From NCBI GenBank assembly GCA_037954015.1, contig CM075688.1, positions 99,214,749-99,278,748 on the forward strand: 64,000 bases of DNA, given 5' to 3'. A program made the translations under genes and the position numbers. Positions 1 through 13,611 of this stretch are shown piece by piece; position 1 is the stretch's first letter, and each line of letters starts with the position of its first letter. Origin of the DNA: Psophocarpus tetragonolobus. Taxonomy: Eukaryota; Streptophyta; Magnoliopsida; Fabales; Fabaceae. The notes under the pieces were generated by a model. It was given only the letters and a program-made list of their open reading frames with translations. It searched no databases and was not told the DNA's origin.

Positions 1-1999
1 CTAATATAGTCCTAACATTAATGCTATGTTTAATCTTTAAGTGTACCACATGCTTAATATTTACTTTCTTTACATGTTTTATCCTACGACATATATTGAG
101 CTTAATACTTTGAGAAACATCTTTCTTATCTTATGCCTTGACCTTATATTATTATCCTCTAGTCCAATGAGCTACATCATATTTTTGAAGGGTACGGAGT
201 GACAAAAGGATCTCACCTACTTTCCAAGAAATATGTGTTTTTGCTATCTTTTGCATACTTGTCTTATAAAGGTTTTACTCCCTTCCCGTGATTCCATTGG
301 GATCCCATTCTTTTAACCTTGTAATTTGTGAAGAAAAACAAAAATTTAAGAGGCCATTTAGTTTAAAAATTAAGTCTAATAAATCAATCGTAAGAGTTTT
401 GAGTATTTTAGTCATTAAAATAAAGACGGGTACAAGACAAGATAAGTATCTATATCTTCATCTCTGATTTAACAAACAAGATATTTCTCATACCATTTTC
501 CATGTTTAGTCAAACCAAGAATTCCTCTTCAACTTTGGTGTAAATTTGTGGATTACATGCAAATACAAATTTATTTGTCATCCTATCTAAGAAAACAGAG
601 AAAAGGGGAAACAAGCAATAAAAACTCAACTAATTAAAGATAAGAGGAAGCACTTACCTAGGGGGTCTCAAATCCAAGCTCAAAACAAAGAGTCTTATGA
701 CTTTCAATCTCTTTTCCCTCTCGTATTCTTCTCTTGTTCTCTTCCTTCTCCCAAAATTTCCTTTTTTTCTCTTTCTCTTTCTAAGCTCACCTTCTTCCTC
801 TTTCTTAACTCATGTGTGGCTTAGTGAGTTTTGATCTCCTTCAACATTGATTATGAGTCTTATTATGACATTCATATTAATTCTTAATATAGTATAACTA
901 CTATTAGTAATGGTTAAGGTTGTTAATCTATGATATAAAAATCATTTCTTAAAATGTATATCTTTATTATTAATTTCTAAGGGTTATTAATTGGAGTTGT
1001 TACGTGAGTAACTTTTATTTCTTTAAAATTAGAATAGAACAGTCGAGAGGCAATGAAATAAAATGATACACCAAGTGTAAACCTAATTAATTAGAAATTG
1101 ATTTATATTACACACTACACATTACTATATAAGTTGTCTCTTATGAAATTTCATTAAACTCCTTTGTACGATCCATAAACTCTAAAATCCTATAGTAACA
1201 ATCCAACTAACAAGTCACAAGATATTCTTTTTAAGACTCATTGTTAATTAAAATTATTATTTATACAATTATGAGTTAAGTTTATTAAATAATACTTGTT
1301 TATAAGTTTCAAAAAAATCTTATTAATGATAAGAAGTATGTTAAAAAAGTATGTGACTAATATTTCGTTATCTTATGACAAGTTTCATATGGCACTTTAT
1401 AACTCTTCTTTCACATATTTGAGTTATTGACTAGAATTGCACAAAGTCAATATAGCAATTTCATCAATTTCAACAACGTCCTTTGCCAATTCTTTACGAT
1501 AATTAATGTCGTACCCAAACTGGTACAGCCGTCTGAACAAAGAAGCTGACCCAACTCTTCTTTTGGTTGATACTATTATAATTATTGGCCATCATAATAT
1601 CTTGAGGGCTTATCTTATTGATAAGACTTTCCCAGCTTTTGCAGTTTATATACTTTAGGTGAGCCACTAGCTTCCACGCACGCACAGAAATTTAATTAAC
1701 GGACAACAGACTCTTCTTCTTCTTCTTTTTTTACCTACTAATTTAATTCGATTGTGTATATATTCGACAGCACTCAATTATGCTTGCTTGCCTTTGCCGT
1801 CTTGGCTTAAGTATCAAGGCTCATCCAGCATCCTTTGAAAGTAATCTAAAACGGGAATTTAAAAAATTCATATATCAGAATCAATTATGTTCCTCCTCAT
1901 AAAGTAGGGACTAGGAATCAAGAAGATTAATTTATAGTATGAATCCCCTTTTTTATATAATCTATGATCTGTCTATTATAAATTCTCTCGCCATTGAGT
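1..1999. other. Intergenic AT-rich DNA, no gene seen
   Basis: No open frame here looks like a gene. A pyrimidine-rich block at about 700-810 and a CTT-type run near 1710-1730 are the only compositional features. The block at 600-850 could belong to an old LTR, but I found no termini, primer site or coding remnant to support that. Confidence 0.5.
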
Positions 2000-2060
2000 C
2001 ATATCATACCAACTGTGACGTTGAGATAGTGGTGCAGTTAATCACAGTTGGTATGATTTG
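2000..2060. repeat. Short near-perfect hairpin (19-bp stem, 23-nt loop)
   Basis: Bases 2000-2018 and 2042-2060 are reverse complements at 18 of 19 positions, separated by 23 nt. The right arm reads tcacagttggtatgatttg. The local base composition is higher in GC than the surroundings. The structure is far better paired than anything else in the first 2.6 kb. It could be the core of a very small inverted-repeat transposon or a small-RNA precursor. I do not recognise the arm as a known plant miRNA, and no gene overlaps it. Confidence 0.6.
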
Positions 2061-2672
2061 AGCCGTCTTACCAAATCTGTTTACCTATTAGACTTACACG
2101 TACCATTCTTCACCTGCAATGGCTCCCTGTCAAAATGTTCCAGCCCAATAATAAAACACAATCACACATTTTATTTCATCTCAAAATACTAGCTTTTATT
2201 GGAAACATTTCTTACTTAATTAAGAGTAATTTTCATCTCAAGATTACACATTTCCTCTAAAGTTACTTCAAGCTAAATAAATGTGAAGATGCAAAATAAT
2301 TATCTGAAAATTACTTTTAAAATAACTTGATACCTTTTTATATGTCCACACATGCGTACACATCAAATAATAGAGCATTTGGCAAATGAGAACAATGCCC
2401 GTGAAGATTGAACGAGTATGCTTTGTCCAATAACATGGATTAAAAACAATAAATTGATAAAATAATAGATACTTAATACCAATATCAAATTATTTAAGAG
2501 TTTAATTAATATATTAAATTTTATGTTCACGTTCAATTACAATTTTTTATTCAAAAAAATTTTGTTGATTTTACCACTAAATATATTGAAAATTATATAA
2601 ATAAAAAATTATGTTTAATTAAATTTTTCTTTTTAATAATGCCTTTTTATAAGTTATTTTGTTTAATAATTT

Positions 2673-2836
2673 ATGAGTTTAATTAGTATGCAATGTCAGT
2701 GTAAAAAAATTTTACATTAATATTTAATCACAGTTCTTTACATTAATATTTTAATAGTTATATATAAATGAAGTGTTGTGATTGAATATCAGTGTAAAAC
2801 TCTTATACATTATTAGTGCATACTAATTAATCTCAT
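2673..2836. mobile_element. MITE, 164 bp, inverted-repeat
   Basis: The outer 20 bases at 2673-2692 and 2817-2836 are inverted copies (19 of 20 match). Pairing continues inward through a core of the form gtgtaaaa...ttttac...aatcacа-like sequence. The element at 41335-41507 shares the same core and is a second member of the family. The element has no coding capacity. I could not define a target duplication, so I do not name the superfamily. Confidence 0.6.
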
Positions 2837-3826
2837 ATTTTTTTCTATTTTAAAAATATATATTATACAAGAATGTCATCAATCAATTTTTATTTCAGTT
2901 ATTTAACAATAAGCATCGAAATTCCCATTTTAAAAATCACTTTTATAATGTGACAACAAAACTATAAGCACATTATTTTACAAAATGGATAATGAATCCT
3001 ACTTTTTACATTGAGCGACTGGAAACATTTTGTTATTGGCACTTTTTTAGGTGTTTCATCTATTGAATTTCTTGTAAGTTTGGATAAACACTTCTTATGC
3101 TTTTTGTTTGTTATTAATATATTCTTTGACTTATAAAAAAAATCACTTTTATAGTAGTGGATTATGAAAGAGTTTATGTTATAAAATGATTACAAGAAAA
3201 AATTATATTGTAAGAAAACATATATTGAAATCACTAATATTACCATATTTAGAATGAAAAACAAGAATGAACTTTTTCCGTGTGTGTTCTCTCCCAAATC
3301 TACCACCCTAAACCCCAAATTATGAGTTTGACTCATAACTCATTTAGATCTACCTCGCAAAACCCACATTTTAATTGGGTCAAATAAGTTGAGTATATCA
3401 AAATACATAAATTTTTTTTAAAAGGTTTTATCTAACATGTGAAGCCTACAAACTTAACAAATTGGTTCACGAGCTTGTACACACATATATATATATATAT
3501 AAAATTAAAAAAATTATAATATTTTTAAACTAATTAAACTATAATATAAAATACTAAATATTTTAAATACTAAAAATCTAAAATATCACAATTTATAATA
3601 AAAAATTTAATATTAATATAAACCAATATTTAAAATGAGAAAATTTTCTATTTAAATGAGCTATGAGTAAAGCCCATGAGTTGCAAACTTAACCTGCAAA
3701 GTGTGTAAATTTTATGAACTAAACCCAATTTTTTTACAATTCTAATTTTTAAAAGTAAAATTCAAAATCACATGGATTTGGAATTGACAATAAAGTCCAT
3801 GTTTCAATTACAAAAGAAACTTAAAT
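2837..3826. other. Intergenic, no gene seen
   Basis: AT-rich sequence with a short (TA)n run near 3485-3500. A segment at about 3300-3740 has the look of a decayed hAT-type element (GGGTT-rich ends, AT-rich centre), but I could not match two ends or a target duplication. Confidence 0.4.
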
Positions 3827-5948
3827 CACTACTAAAAAAAAGATACAACATCACTGCTGAACAACGGTTCTAGACGAAAACAAATGTTAACAAAAGTGTG
3901 ATGGCATTTTTTGTAAATAAAGTCACTTTGTTACGTTGATTTCTACAATATTATATGTGGCGTGTTTTTCCCCAAATATAACATCATTGTTTGGAAATTG
4001 CTGTTGATTCCATGGCATCCATGATATAACTTTTAATTTTTAATTTATTTTTTTAAAAAATTTAATTTTCAATTTTTAATGTTTAATTTCTAATTTATAA
4101 TTTTTAAATTTTTAGCTTTTAATTTTTAGTTTTTCATTTTTAATTTTTAATCTTTAATCTTTTATTTTTTATTTTAATTTTAAATTTTTTATTTTTAAAA
4201 TTTTGGTCAACATTTTGGGTGCCATTGTTAAATGAGTTTGACAGTTTTATAACTTTTGAATTCTTATTTAATTTCTTGAATCTTTGTTTGATGTGATGAT
4301 CCACAAGAATAAGGCATTTGAATATAAGTGAAGATGCAAGACTTATAATTCCATATATAAGAAATATTTTATAGACTTGAGAACAATAAAAATTTATGAA
4401 TGATAAAGTTTAGTATTTTTCTTTAAACTAAAATCTTACTTCAAATAACAATATATAAATAATCTAAAATTTCAAATAACTCACTACAATTTTTATTTAG
4501 ACAAAAAATATGTTATTTATTTTAAATCATATGTATATATAATTGTTCTTGCACACACATACTTTCTGTTGCTCCAAATGTTCCACTATTTCTCGATTCC
4601 CTTTGGACAATCCTGGTAGGTACCTGCAGGAATTCTCTCATGCTTAAGTCAGAGAGTGTTTAACTAAAATACATTTAAAGTGTGATATCATTATGAAAGT
4701 AATTATGAAGGAATCTACTCAAACCTATACCCAGGTCTACTATTTATAGTACCTTTTAGTGGTTTAAAAAAAATCATAATATTTAATGATAATTTATAAT
4801 TATATAACAATATAAAATTTATTTTATATTGATTATTAAATTTCAATTTTTAATAAAAAATATTATCGAGAAAAATTCATTTTATTTAATAGGATTGATA
4901 TTTCCTTAGCATTTTTGTTTTATTTGGCCTTATCATTTTGTCTTAATAATCTTCAATTATATATACCCACCAATGTTGTCAACAACTCACATGATTACTT
5001 ATACCTGCATTTTATTGAACAAAGAAAATTTATTGGACTAAAGTAAATGTAAGTATTTTAGCATGTGTTTGAAATTTTCAAGACTAAATTTGATAGATTT
5101 TTAGAATAAGAAACTCATAATAAAATTTTGTATAGTATAATAATCAAATAGGAGGATACATGTGTGGGTATTATATCATGCACTTGATGTGGAATATCAT
5201 CACTACAAACTTCAAAGATAATTGGCAATAGTACAAATTATCAATATTTATTATTATAACATTAATTTATTTTTATTTATAATTTAATGTTATTGATTTA
5301 TATGTGATGTATACATTGCACACATTTTAGGATCCTTCTCCTTTGGATACAACAAGAATTCATCAAATTCGTCCTAAATGAGCAAAATATTCTCTAAAAC
5401 TTAACGCTAGCACTAGGACATAGATAATTTCAATTGTTAAGTTCTGTAGTGTATGATTTAGTAAACATTGTATATATGAAATGTTTAAACAATTAGAATC
5501 ATATTTGTATTTCAAATATGGTTGACTTTAAAATATATGATAAATTTTTATGGATTTAATTTAAATTTTCTTTATCTATATAATTTAATTTTGGTATAAT
5601 AGATGGGTATAAATTTAAATTTATAGATGAATTTGTATTTTTTTAAAAAAAGGCACATTAAAAAAAATAAAAGTTCAATATCGGTTGTGTTACTTAACCA
5701 ATGTTGTATGTTTAAAATCAACAACAATTTCACCGATCAACTAATGTTTCTACATGCATTATTTGTTGTTAATCTTGACTTTTAATAGTGGTTAATTCCA
5801 TAACCGTTGTAAATTTTAACTTTTAACAACAACTTCAAAAACCGATGTTGCATAGACAAACACGAAACAAAATTGGATACAACACAAAAATTTTACCAAT
5901 GTTGTATGTATTGTACAATCGACGTTAAATTTTTTTTTTCTACTAGTG
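3827..5948. mobile_element. Non-autonomous CACTA (En/Spm) transposon
   Basis: The left end begins CACTACTAAAAAAAA at 3827. The right end, read on the minus strand from 5948, begins CACTAGTAGAAAAAA. Both ends are flanked by the same 3-bp sequence AAT (3824-3826 and 5949-5951), which is the target duplication size expected for CACTA elements. The right end carries subterminal direct repeats: accaatgttgtatgt occurs at about 5697 and 5896. The 2122-bp interior has no TNP or transposase reading frame and is very AT-rich, so the element must rely on an enzyme supplied elsewhere or be dead. The 66-residue open frame at 5816-6016 crosses the right end and is not a gene. Confidence 0.8.
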
Positions 5949-6289
5949 AATTTTGTGGACCCACAACATTGTTCACATGATTGTGTTATGTGAGCTTGTT
6001 CATTATTGTGGACCAAATTTTTGTGGAGATTCTCACACTAATGATAGTTTGACTTGAAGAAAGCAAGACCATAATTTTCCATTATCGTGAAAAAATTGAG
6101 CGTCTATTATAGAATTAACTTAGTGTGGTTTAACTTTTTTTTTTTTACGTTTTAATGTATATTAAAAGCAATTTTCCTAAAAGAAAGTTTAGTAGTTTAA
6201 TCAGTAATAGCCATACATCTATTCTAGTTAACAATAGTCCTATAAGTGAATTTTCAATATAAAAAGATCCTATAAAGAAATAATAGTGG

Positions 6290-8050
6290 GGTCAGGGCAA
6301 AATATTCAATATTCCAATATGCAAATGATGCAATTTTGATGGGCGAAGATGAGTTTCAAACAGTGTGGACTGTGAACTCTCAAGATAATCTTGAAAGGTT
6401 TTGAATTGCTGTCCAAGTTAAAAATAAATTTCCACAAGAGTCATTTCTATAAGTTAAATGTTGATTAGTACTTTTTACATGTGAGATATTTGCTCAATTG
6501 TGTAGTTTCTTCTCCGCGATTTAAATTTTTGGGGTTTTGATTGAGGTTAATCCTAGGTGTGCAAATTAATGAGATTGGTTGTTGATCTATTTAAAAAAGG
6601 TTGGTAGTGTGAAAGGCATAAAATATGTCATTTGGAGGTTTGTTAGCAATGATAAACTCAATCTTTACTAGTTTGTCTTTGTATTATTTCTCCTTTTATA
6701 AAGCTTGGAAAAAAGTAATGGATGTTTTAACTAGGTTGTTGCATAATTTTCTTTGGGAGGTGATGAAGGGGAGAGAATAATTACTTGGATAAGTTGGGAG
6801 AAGGTTTGTATGCCAAAAAAATATTGTGGCTTGATGGTTAAATGTCTATCAAAATTCAATCTGAGTTTACTTGCTAAATGGAGGTAGAAATTTTTAAAAG
6901 ATAAAACAAAAATATGTATCCTTTATTAAGAAGTAGATATCGATTTTTTAAAGATATTCCTTATTAAATCCCTAGGTCTTCAAATTGCTCTTTATGGTGG
7001 AGGAATGTCTAGTCAATAAATTGTAATTCTACTGTAATTCCTAGTTGGTTCTCTAGCAATATAAGAAGGAAAATTGGTGATGGGAAGAAAATTCTCTTTT
7101 GGTTGCATAATTGGTTAGGTGGAGGGTTGTTATGTCATTATTTCCCTAGATTATTTTCTTTGGTTTGGAAAAAGAATATATTTTTTCATGGTATGAATGA
7201 CTCTTTGATTGGACCATTGTCTTGGAGGTGGTTATGGCAAATGGATCTTTTTGTTTGAGAAGAAAACAAGAATCATTAAAATCACTTATACTCTTATTGT
7301 AAAACATCCATTTTATATAGCAAAAGCAAGATGAATGAGCTTGGATCTTACAAGCAAATACTTGGTTTTCTACGCAGTAGTATACAAGAACTTAAGTGGT
7401 GGTCTTACGAATGGTAATAATACTAAATGTTGAATCTCAAGTATTTAAAGGACTTTGGAAGGATAAATTATTGTCTAAAGTTATTGTTTTTTCATGGAGA
7501 TTACTACTAAACATACTTCCCACATTGGATAATTTGTTGAAACATGGTTTGAATATCCAGGATAATCTTAATAGTTATGTATTGTGCGAGGAACAAAGAG
7601 AGGATTGTAAGCATCTATTTTTAATGTGTATGGTATCTCAGTCTCTGTGGTATAGGGTTATGAATTGGCTAGGAATTGTCTCATTTTTACCTATTGAATT
7701 ACCTTAATTGGTTCATTTGGTGAGGTTTTGGGTTGTGGGCCAATACAAGAAAAAAGTAAGGTATTTATTCTGGCAAGTGGTATGTTGGGGTATCTGGATA
7801 TCCACAAACTTCATTGTTTTCAATAGCAAAACATTGGAATCTCTTGATGTTCTAGCATTTATTTAGATAGCTTCAAGGAAATTATTAGTGTATAAATTTG
7901 GATTTGGTAGGGATATGATTTTTCTTATTGGTATAGCAATCCTTTGTTGTGTCTCAAGAGTATGTGGAGTAGAATGGTTGTAGATGGAGTCATGTAGCTG
8001 TATGTGGATTATAGTTATTATCTTCTATTTTTAGCTTAGAACAACTCTAG
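6290..8050 (+). pseudogene. LINE (non-LTR retrotransposon) ORF2 remnant, 3' half
   Basis: Broken frames read as the C-terminal half of a plant L1-type ORF2 protein. From about 6315 comes the reverse transcriptase active-site block, where the expected YADD reads YAND (6318-6329). The next block ends in NSILTSLSLYYFSFYKA (about 6650-6710), followed by FLWE. A block reading RRKIGDGKKILFW follows at about 7065. An open stretch at 7396-7707 holds the zf-RVT region (SWRLLLNILPT, then C-x2-H-type spacing), and an IWIS... tail runs to about 7960. Stops and frameshifts are frequent. The 7255-7400 segment does not fit the alignment and may be an insertion. The element is dead and truncated at its 5' end. 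Confidence 0.8.
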
Positions 8051-11000
8051 GATTGCTTAATGATTTTTTGAGGATTTTTTTATAAGCAAATTTTTTTATT
8101 AATAAATTAATGAAAATATGAGGAGTGATTCTGTCAATCGCACCATACACACATAGTCTCAAAACAATGAATTACAACCCCACAATACAATACAAAGGAT
8201 TCATAACTCATTAAGCATAAACATAAGAGACTAAATTAAGCATAAAGATAAGAGACTAAATTACGTGCACGACACCATTCCCATGAATGCAACTGAACAA
8301 CATGGAGGATTTCTTGTTAGTCTACGGGATATAATTTGAAGATCGCAACATTTCTTGTTTTCCATAGTTGTCAGATTCCTACAAATCGCACAAAAAACCA
8401 AACCTTCTGATGCACCTTTGAGCCCCTGACCAATCCTCTGAATAGGAAGAAATTATTACAGACCTCATTTAAAAAAATTTGTAGGGATTCTCCACCATTT
8501 GCATATCTCATTCCAAACCCTTGACACAGTAAAGATTTTTTTAGGATATTGTTTGTAGTCATTTTTAATAAAATAAATATTTTAAATCAACAAATTTCCA
8601 CCCAGATTCTAAAACCAAACAAATTTATATTTATTTGAGGAATTTTAGAATACAAAAGGTACACATATGTGAGTTCTTTTTCAAACTAGTTTTAATCAAC
8701 ATTTGAACCCAAAAGCATGAATGATGACTTAAAAGTTTGAGATTTCATGAAAACATGATTGTTCTTCATTGTTAAGTTCAGATTAAAAGAAAAAAGAATG
8801 TCAAGTGGGATGTACTTGAGGTTGTTCACGAAAAGTTGATTAAAAAAGTAAATGCATGTAAAGTAAAAATAAAGAAAATAAGTAAATTCTCAAAAAGAAA
8901 ACCTCGAAGATCTAATCCTAAGAAAACACTAAATGCAAAATGTAAAAGATCTCAAAGATTAATAAATGTAAGTAAAGGCATGAAAATAAATGAATGATAA
9001 AATAAATTGTATAAAATGAATCTTTTCACTCCTTGTCGTTCCCTAGGCGTACTGAATTTAATAAAATCTTATAGTAATAAAATCTCTTCATTCTGACATA
9101 AGTGAATGATAGTTATAGAATTTTTTACAACAGATATTTGTCCGTATGTGTTTAAAAGAAAATAATATTTTATTCCCAATAAAAATAAATTGCTAAAAAC
9201 TTCCTAACTTCCAGTAATTGTCCCAACGGATAGTATCTTCCTGCATTTGATTTTTGATCCTTATCTTTTTTTCCTATTATCTCTTGATCCTTTCTTCTTG
9301 AGTTGACTTTAGAGATGTTTTTCCTTCTAAGTGTTAAGCAAGTTTTCGATCTCTTTTTTTTCACCGCATTGCTCAAGCATATTTGCTTCAATCTCTTCCT
9401 CTTAAGAAAATGTTGTTTTAGTTTGTTCTCATATATCTCGCGGCCATTTTTTTGTTGAGAAATACGAAAGAGTTTTCTCAAGTAGTTGGCTTGAGCAAAA
9501 TATATATTTGCATGACTCTTTTATTTGATTTCTTCTATCTTTATGTTTAGCCTTCTGAAATATTAAATAGTGTTTTGTTTGCTCTCATAATTTTAGTAGT
9601 TTAAGGTGCATCAAATTTGGACAAAAATTTTTGAATTATAAGTTATTTTTCATTGAATATATGAAGATGTACATGTTGGTGTGCTTTTAAGAAAATTGCC
9701 TAAAGTTACAAGTTGAAATATCATGTTTATGTAAAAAAATCTGACTATAAAAAAAAGGGGTAAAATGTTTTAATTCCCATATCATTTATAAATTTATGAA
9801 ACATCCTAATTTAGGAACGCGACAAATGTACCAACTCCTTCAAGTTTTAGTTAAAAAAAAAGGAGTTTTTGTATTTGCCTGTGAATGAACGCGGTAGCTT
9901 GTTTGTTCGGATAGGTGTGGAAGCACATGGCGTAGTGGTCCTATAGCCCTTTTCCTAAGTGGTAACTAATCAAGGCACTAGTCCTCACCTACCAACATGT
10001 CCCATTCAAAATCCCAATGGAACCAGAGCCTGATACATTGAAGTACTCTTCAGAGAAGAGTAAATGAGAGAGTGCAGTTTTTCTACTTATGAATGATTGG
10101 AAAGTTTCCCTTCTTATCCCAATTGAAGAGTGGGAATAATGACGCTACCTTTCACACACATCTTTACCCAAACCCAACCACTTGATGTTGTGGACCCACC
10201 TTCTGTGGTGGGGATAATACACTCACCATGTCATCATCCCTACCTAACCTAACCACTTTAGTCTTCAATGCTCCGTCAACCAAAACTTCAACCTTAAACA
10301 AAATATAACCAATACCCAATTATTTGGAACCTCCTACCAACCATCTCAAACTATTTTCATGCCAATCCTTACAAAATATTAATTGCTTTCTATTCTAACA
10401 CAATCTTAATAATATCTTTTAGATTATATAAAAATATATTATAATGCTTCTTTGCTCTGTGTTTTTTGATAATTTTTTTTTTTGTTGAGAACCTTTAGAC
10501 ATTCATTAAAAGAGCTATTTCTCTCTCACATATTTAAATAAAACAACATACAGCGATAATCATATGATGATATAATATTGAAAACTATACTTAAATTTAC
10601 GTTGAAAAACATGACATGATATTTACAATTTTAATTTTTTTTTCCAAAAAGGAAACAAAACAACACTATCTTATGAGTCAATCTATTTTATAAAATTCAT
10701 CCAAAATAGAATTTGAAGTATAATGCAAACAAGCATGGAATTGGTCATCAACCTTTGTAAAATTAGGTGGTGTAATCCCATTTTGGCGTGGTTGATTTGT
10801 TGACAAAGTAACATAAGATATGATATCATATGACGTAGGTGCTGCAGTCCAGTCTAGTGATGTAGTTCCTCCCTACATACTCATTATAGCCATAGCCTAT
10901 ACTTATCCAAAGAATGAGTAGGTCATATCGCTCTCGATTTCAATTCAAAATGTTGCATTATGGAAATGCCATGCCGTGCCAACCTAATAACGCCCCAGAA

Positions 11001-12447
11001 TAAATTTTCCAAATTCACCCCTTTTATTACGGACATTGATACTCTCCCGTAAAGGAATCAAATATCCAGAATATTCACCATTAGATTATATGCATTACTT
11101 TCTTTTAATCAAGTGTTTCATTCTTTTTTCTCTTTTTTCAAAGTGTTCTCAAATTAATAGTGGTACAGATAATATAATATTTTTCTATTATTTTAAAGTA
11201 TGTTTTCATATAAACTTAATTATTTATTATTTAATAACATTTTTTGTTTTTCCTTTTAGATATTGGTTGTCTATCAAAAAGTATTTTGTTTAGATAGCAT
11301 AGTTTAAATTTATATTTTAAAAGAATATCAAAATTAAATTATTTTTTACCATTAACCTACGATTTTTTTCATTATTTTTTTTGTTGTTTTCAGCTGTTTT
11401 TATACATTTTTATTATATAAAAATTTATTTGTTATTCCATTCAAAGAAAAACATTTATTTTGACATCGTTTTTCAACAAATTTATCTAAATAAAAAATTG
11501 TTTTTATAATTGATTTAATTAACTATACGTAAATCAATGATTGAAATAATATAATTTTTCAACTAAACAATTAAAATATTAGGTGAATTCCAGACTCTTC
11601 AAAGTGTTTTCAAGTTACCTCCAGACAACTGACAATTATCATTGTCGAAAAATACACTACAACAGCCTTCGATCATGCACAAAAATTACAGGGGTACTTA
11701 AGAGAGATGGAAGAGGTGTAAGAAGTCAAAAAGACAGTATCCAACTCGTGTGTGATCGACGAATAGTGCCTAAAATAATTGTGTCATTCGTTAGAGGTGA
11801 TGTTTGAATAAAATGCCACCAATTTTGCAAGTTATAAACAAATACTTGAATTTCACAATCAATTTATGTATTCCTTTGTTTCTGACTTCACTTAGTTAAC
11901 TCCAGTTATCAATTCTCAACAAATTTATTCAATAAAAATATATTTTTTATAATTGATTTAACAATGACTGATTAGATGTTAAATCATTTATTGAAGTAAT
12001 ATCTTTTTTCAACTGATCCAATAAAAATATTGGATGAGTTATAGACATTGGAATCCTTTTGGCTCTGTATGGCTGTATTGTCATAGAACTTTTTATTGAT
12101 TAATGATATTTAATTTTATTTATAAAATAAAGTATAGATATAATTTCCAAGTTTTTTATTTTTAAAAGTTAATCTCAGCTTTAAGAAATTTATAATTTTT
12201 TTATAATAAATGATGCATCTGGGTAAGATAGTTTAAAATGAAAAAGTGATTTTAAAATAAGTAATTATAATGGTTAGGATGTCGAAATAAGTAATTATAA
12301 TAAGTTTATAAATTTTTATATGATAAAAATGTATAAAAACAACTGGAAAAAATAAAAAATAATCTTAGGTTAATGAAAAAAAATACTTTAATTTTATATT
12401 CTTTTAAAATTTAAATTTAATCTATGCTATTTAAACAAAATACTTTT
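8051..12447. other. Intergenic, no gene supported
   Basis: No frame here has gene character. A short direct duplication lies at about 8215-8265 (the aagcataaa...agagactaaatta unit occurs twice). Two blocks of more balanced base composition, about 9800-10300 and 10740-11040, stand out from the AT-rich background. They could be remnants of a gene or of an LTR, but translation in all frames gave nothing I recognise. The 85-, 103- and 74-residue open frames at 11036, 9170 (minus) and 11583 have low-complexity or random composition. Confidence 0.4.
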
Positions 12448-12796
12448 TAGGTTTACATAAATTTTTGTCTTGACGTTTCACCAAAAGTTACTTTTAGTCT
12501 TTAAAATTTAAAAAAATAGTTTTTAAACCCTTGATTCATTTTTAGTTCTTCTCCTCCAGTTAATATTGTAAACAAATTGCTGACAGAAAACGCATTTTTG
12601 TACTTTTGAATTACTTCTCAATCCTAATTTTCTCAATCTTTAATTTTACATATGTGACAACCAAATACACCTAAACTTATAAATGAATAACATTAATACA
12701 AAAAACAATTTAATTTCAGAACTAAATTTTTTTTTTAATTTTAATGATCAAAAGTGATTTTTGGTGCAGTTTTAGGACAAAAAACCTATTTAAACT
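12448..12796. mobile_element. Foldback MITE-like element, about 350 bp
   Basis: About 75 bases at each end are imperfect inverted copies. The left arm reads ...tttttgtcttgacgtttcac, and the right arm on the minus strand reads ...ttttttgtcctaaaactgcac; both continue through caccaaaa(g/a)t(t/c)acttt. There is no coding content. I could not define a target duplication, so the ends are approximate by a few bases. Confidence 0.5.
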
Positions 12797-13611
12797 TACT
12801 TTTTACAGATATGTTACTAAATAACATAAATAAGTTTATCTTAAAACATACTTTAAAATCATAGAAAAGTATCCTATTATATGTGTCTACTATTAATTTG
12901 AAAACAGTTGCGAATGAGTTTAGTTTAGTTGGTTGATCAAGGTATATGGATTGTTATAAACTCTTACACAATCCTCAAATCCTATAAGGAAGACTAGAAA
13001 AAAGAAGTTGAAACCACTTTAAAGAGAGAGAGAAAAAAAAGAAACACTTGGTTAAATCACATCCATGCATATAATTTAACCATTGTTATTATTTTAACTT
13101 GACCTAGTGTTACGCTTTTAACAAGAGAGGATACATGTCCTTTTATTACAAGGTAACAATATCATTTTGAGTTATAAAGGGTAAATGTCAATAATAAATT
13201 AGCCTTATTCAAACTCTAATCATCCTCTCATCAACTAATATATACATAAATACATATATATATATATATATATATATGTGTTTTTAAATATAACATTTTT
13301 TTTATAAATTTACATCTATTAAAAAGCATGATAATTTAATTAATAATATTAAATTTATTATAATTACATTCAAAATGATTTTATTTTTTATTTAATTATT
13401 TTTCACCCAAGTGTCGATTTTTTTTCAAACTTCACGAGCGAGAGAAAAAATTATCTTATTTATAGTTTATTATAAAATAATAAGATTATTTTTAGTAAAA
13501 AAATTAAAGGAATAGATAACTTAAAATTATATGTGTGTGTATATATATATAATTTCTATAAAATTAAGATGAAATTGTTAATTTTACAACGAAGAGATGA
13601 TGAGTTATAAG
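12797..13611. other. Intergenic, includes (TA)n repeat at about 13254-13277
   Basis: AT-rich sequence with a (TA) microsatellite at about 13254-13277 and a smaller TG/TA run near 13530-13550. I see no gene. Confidence 0.5.

Noticed and set aside
3300..3740. Possible further hAT-type element
   Set aside because: Only one plausible terminus (minus strand, near 3742) was seen and no target duplication.
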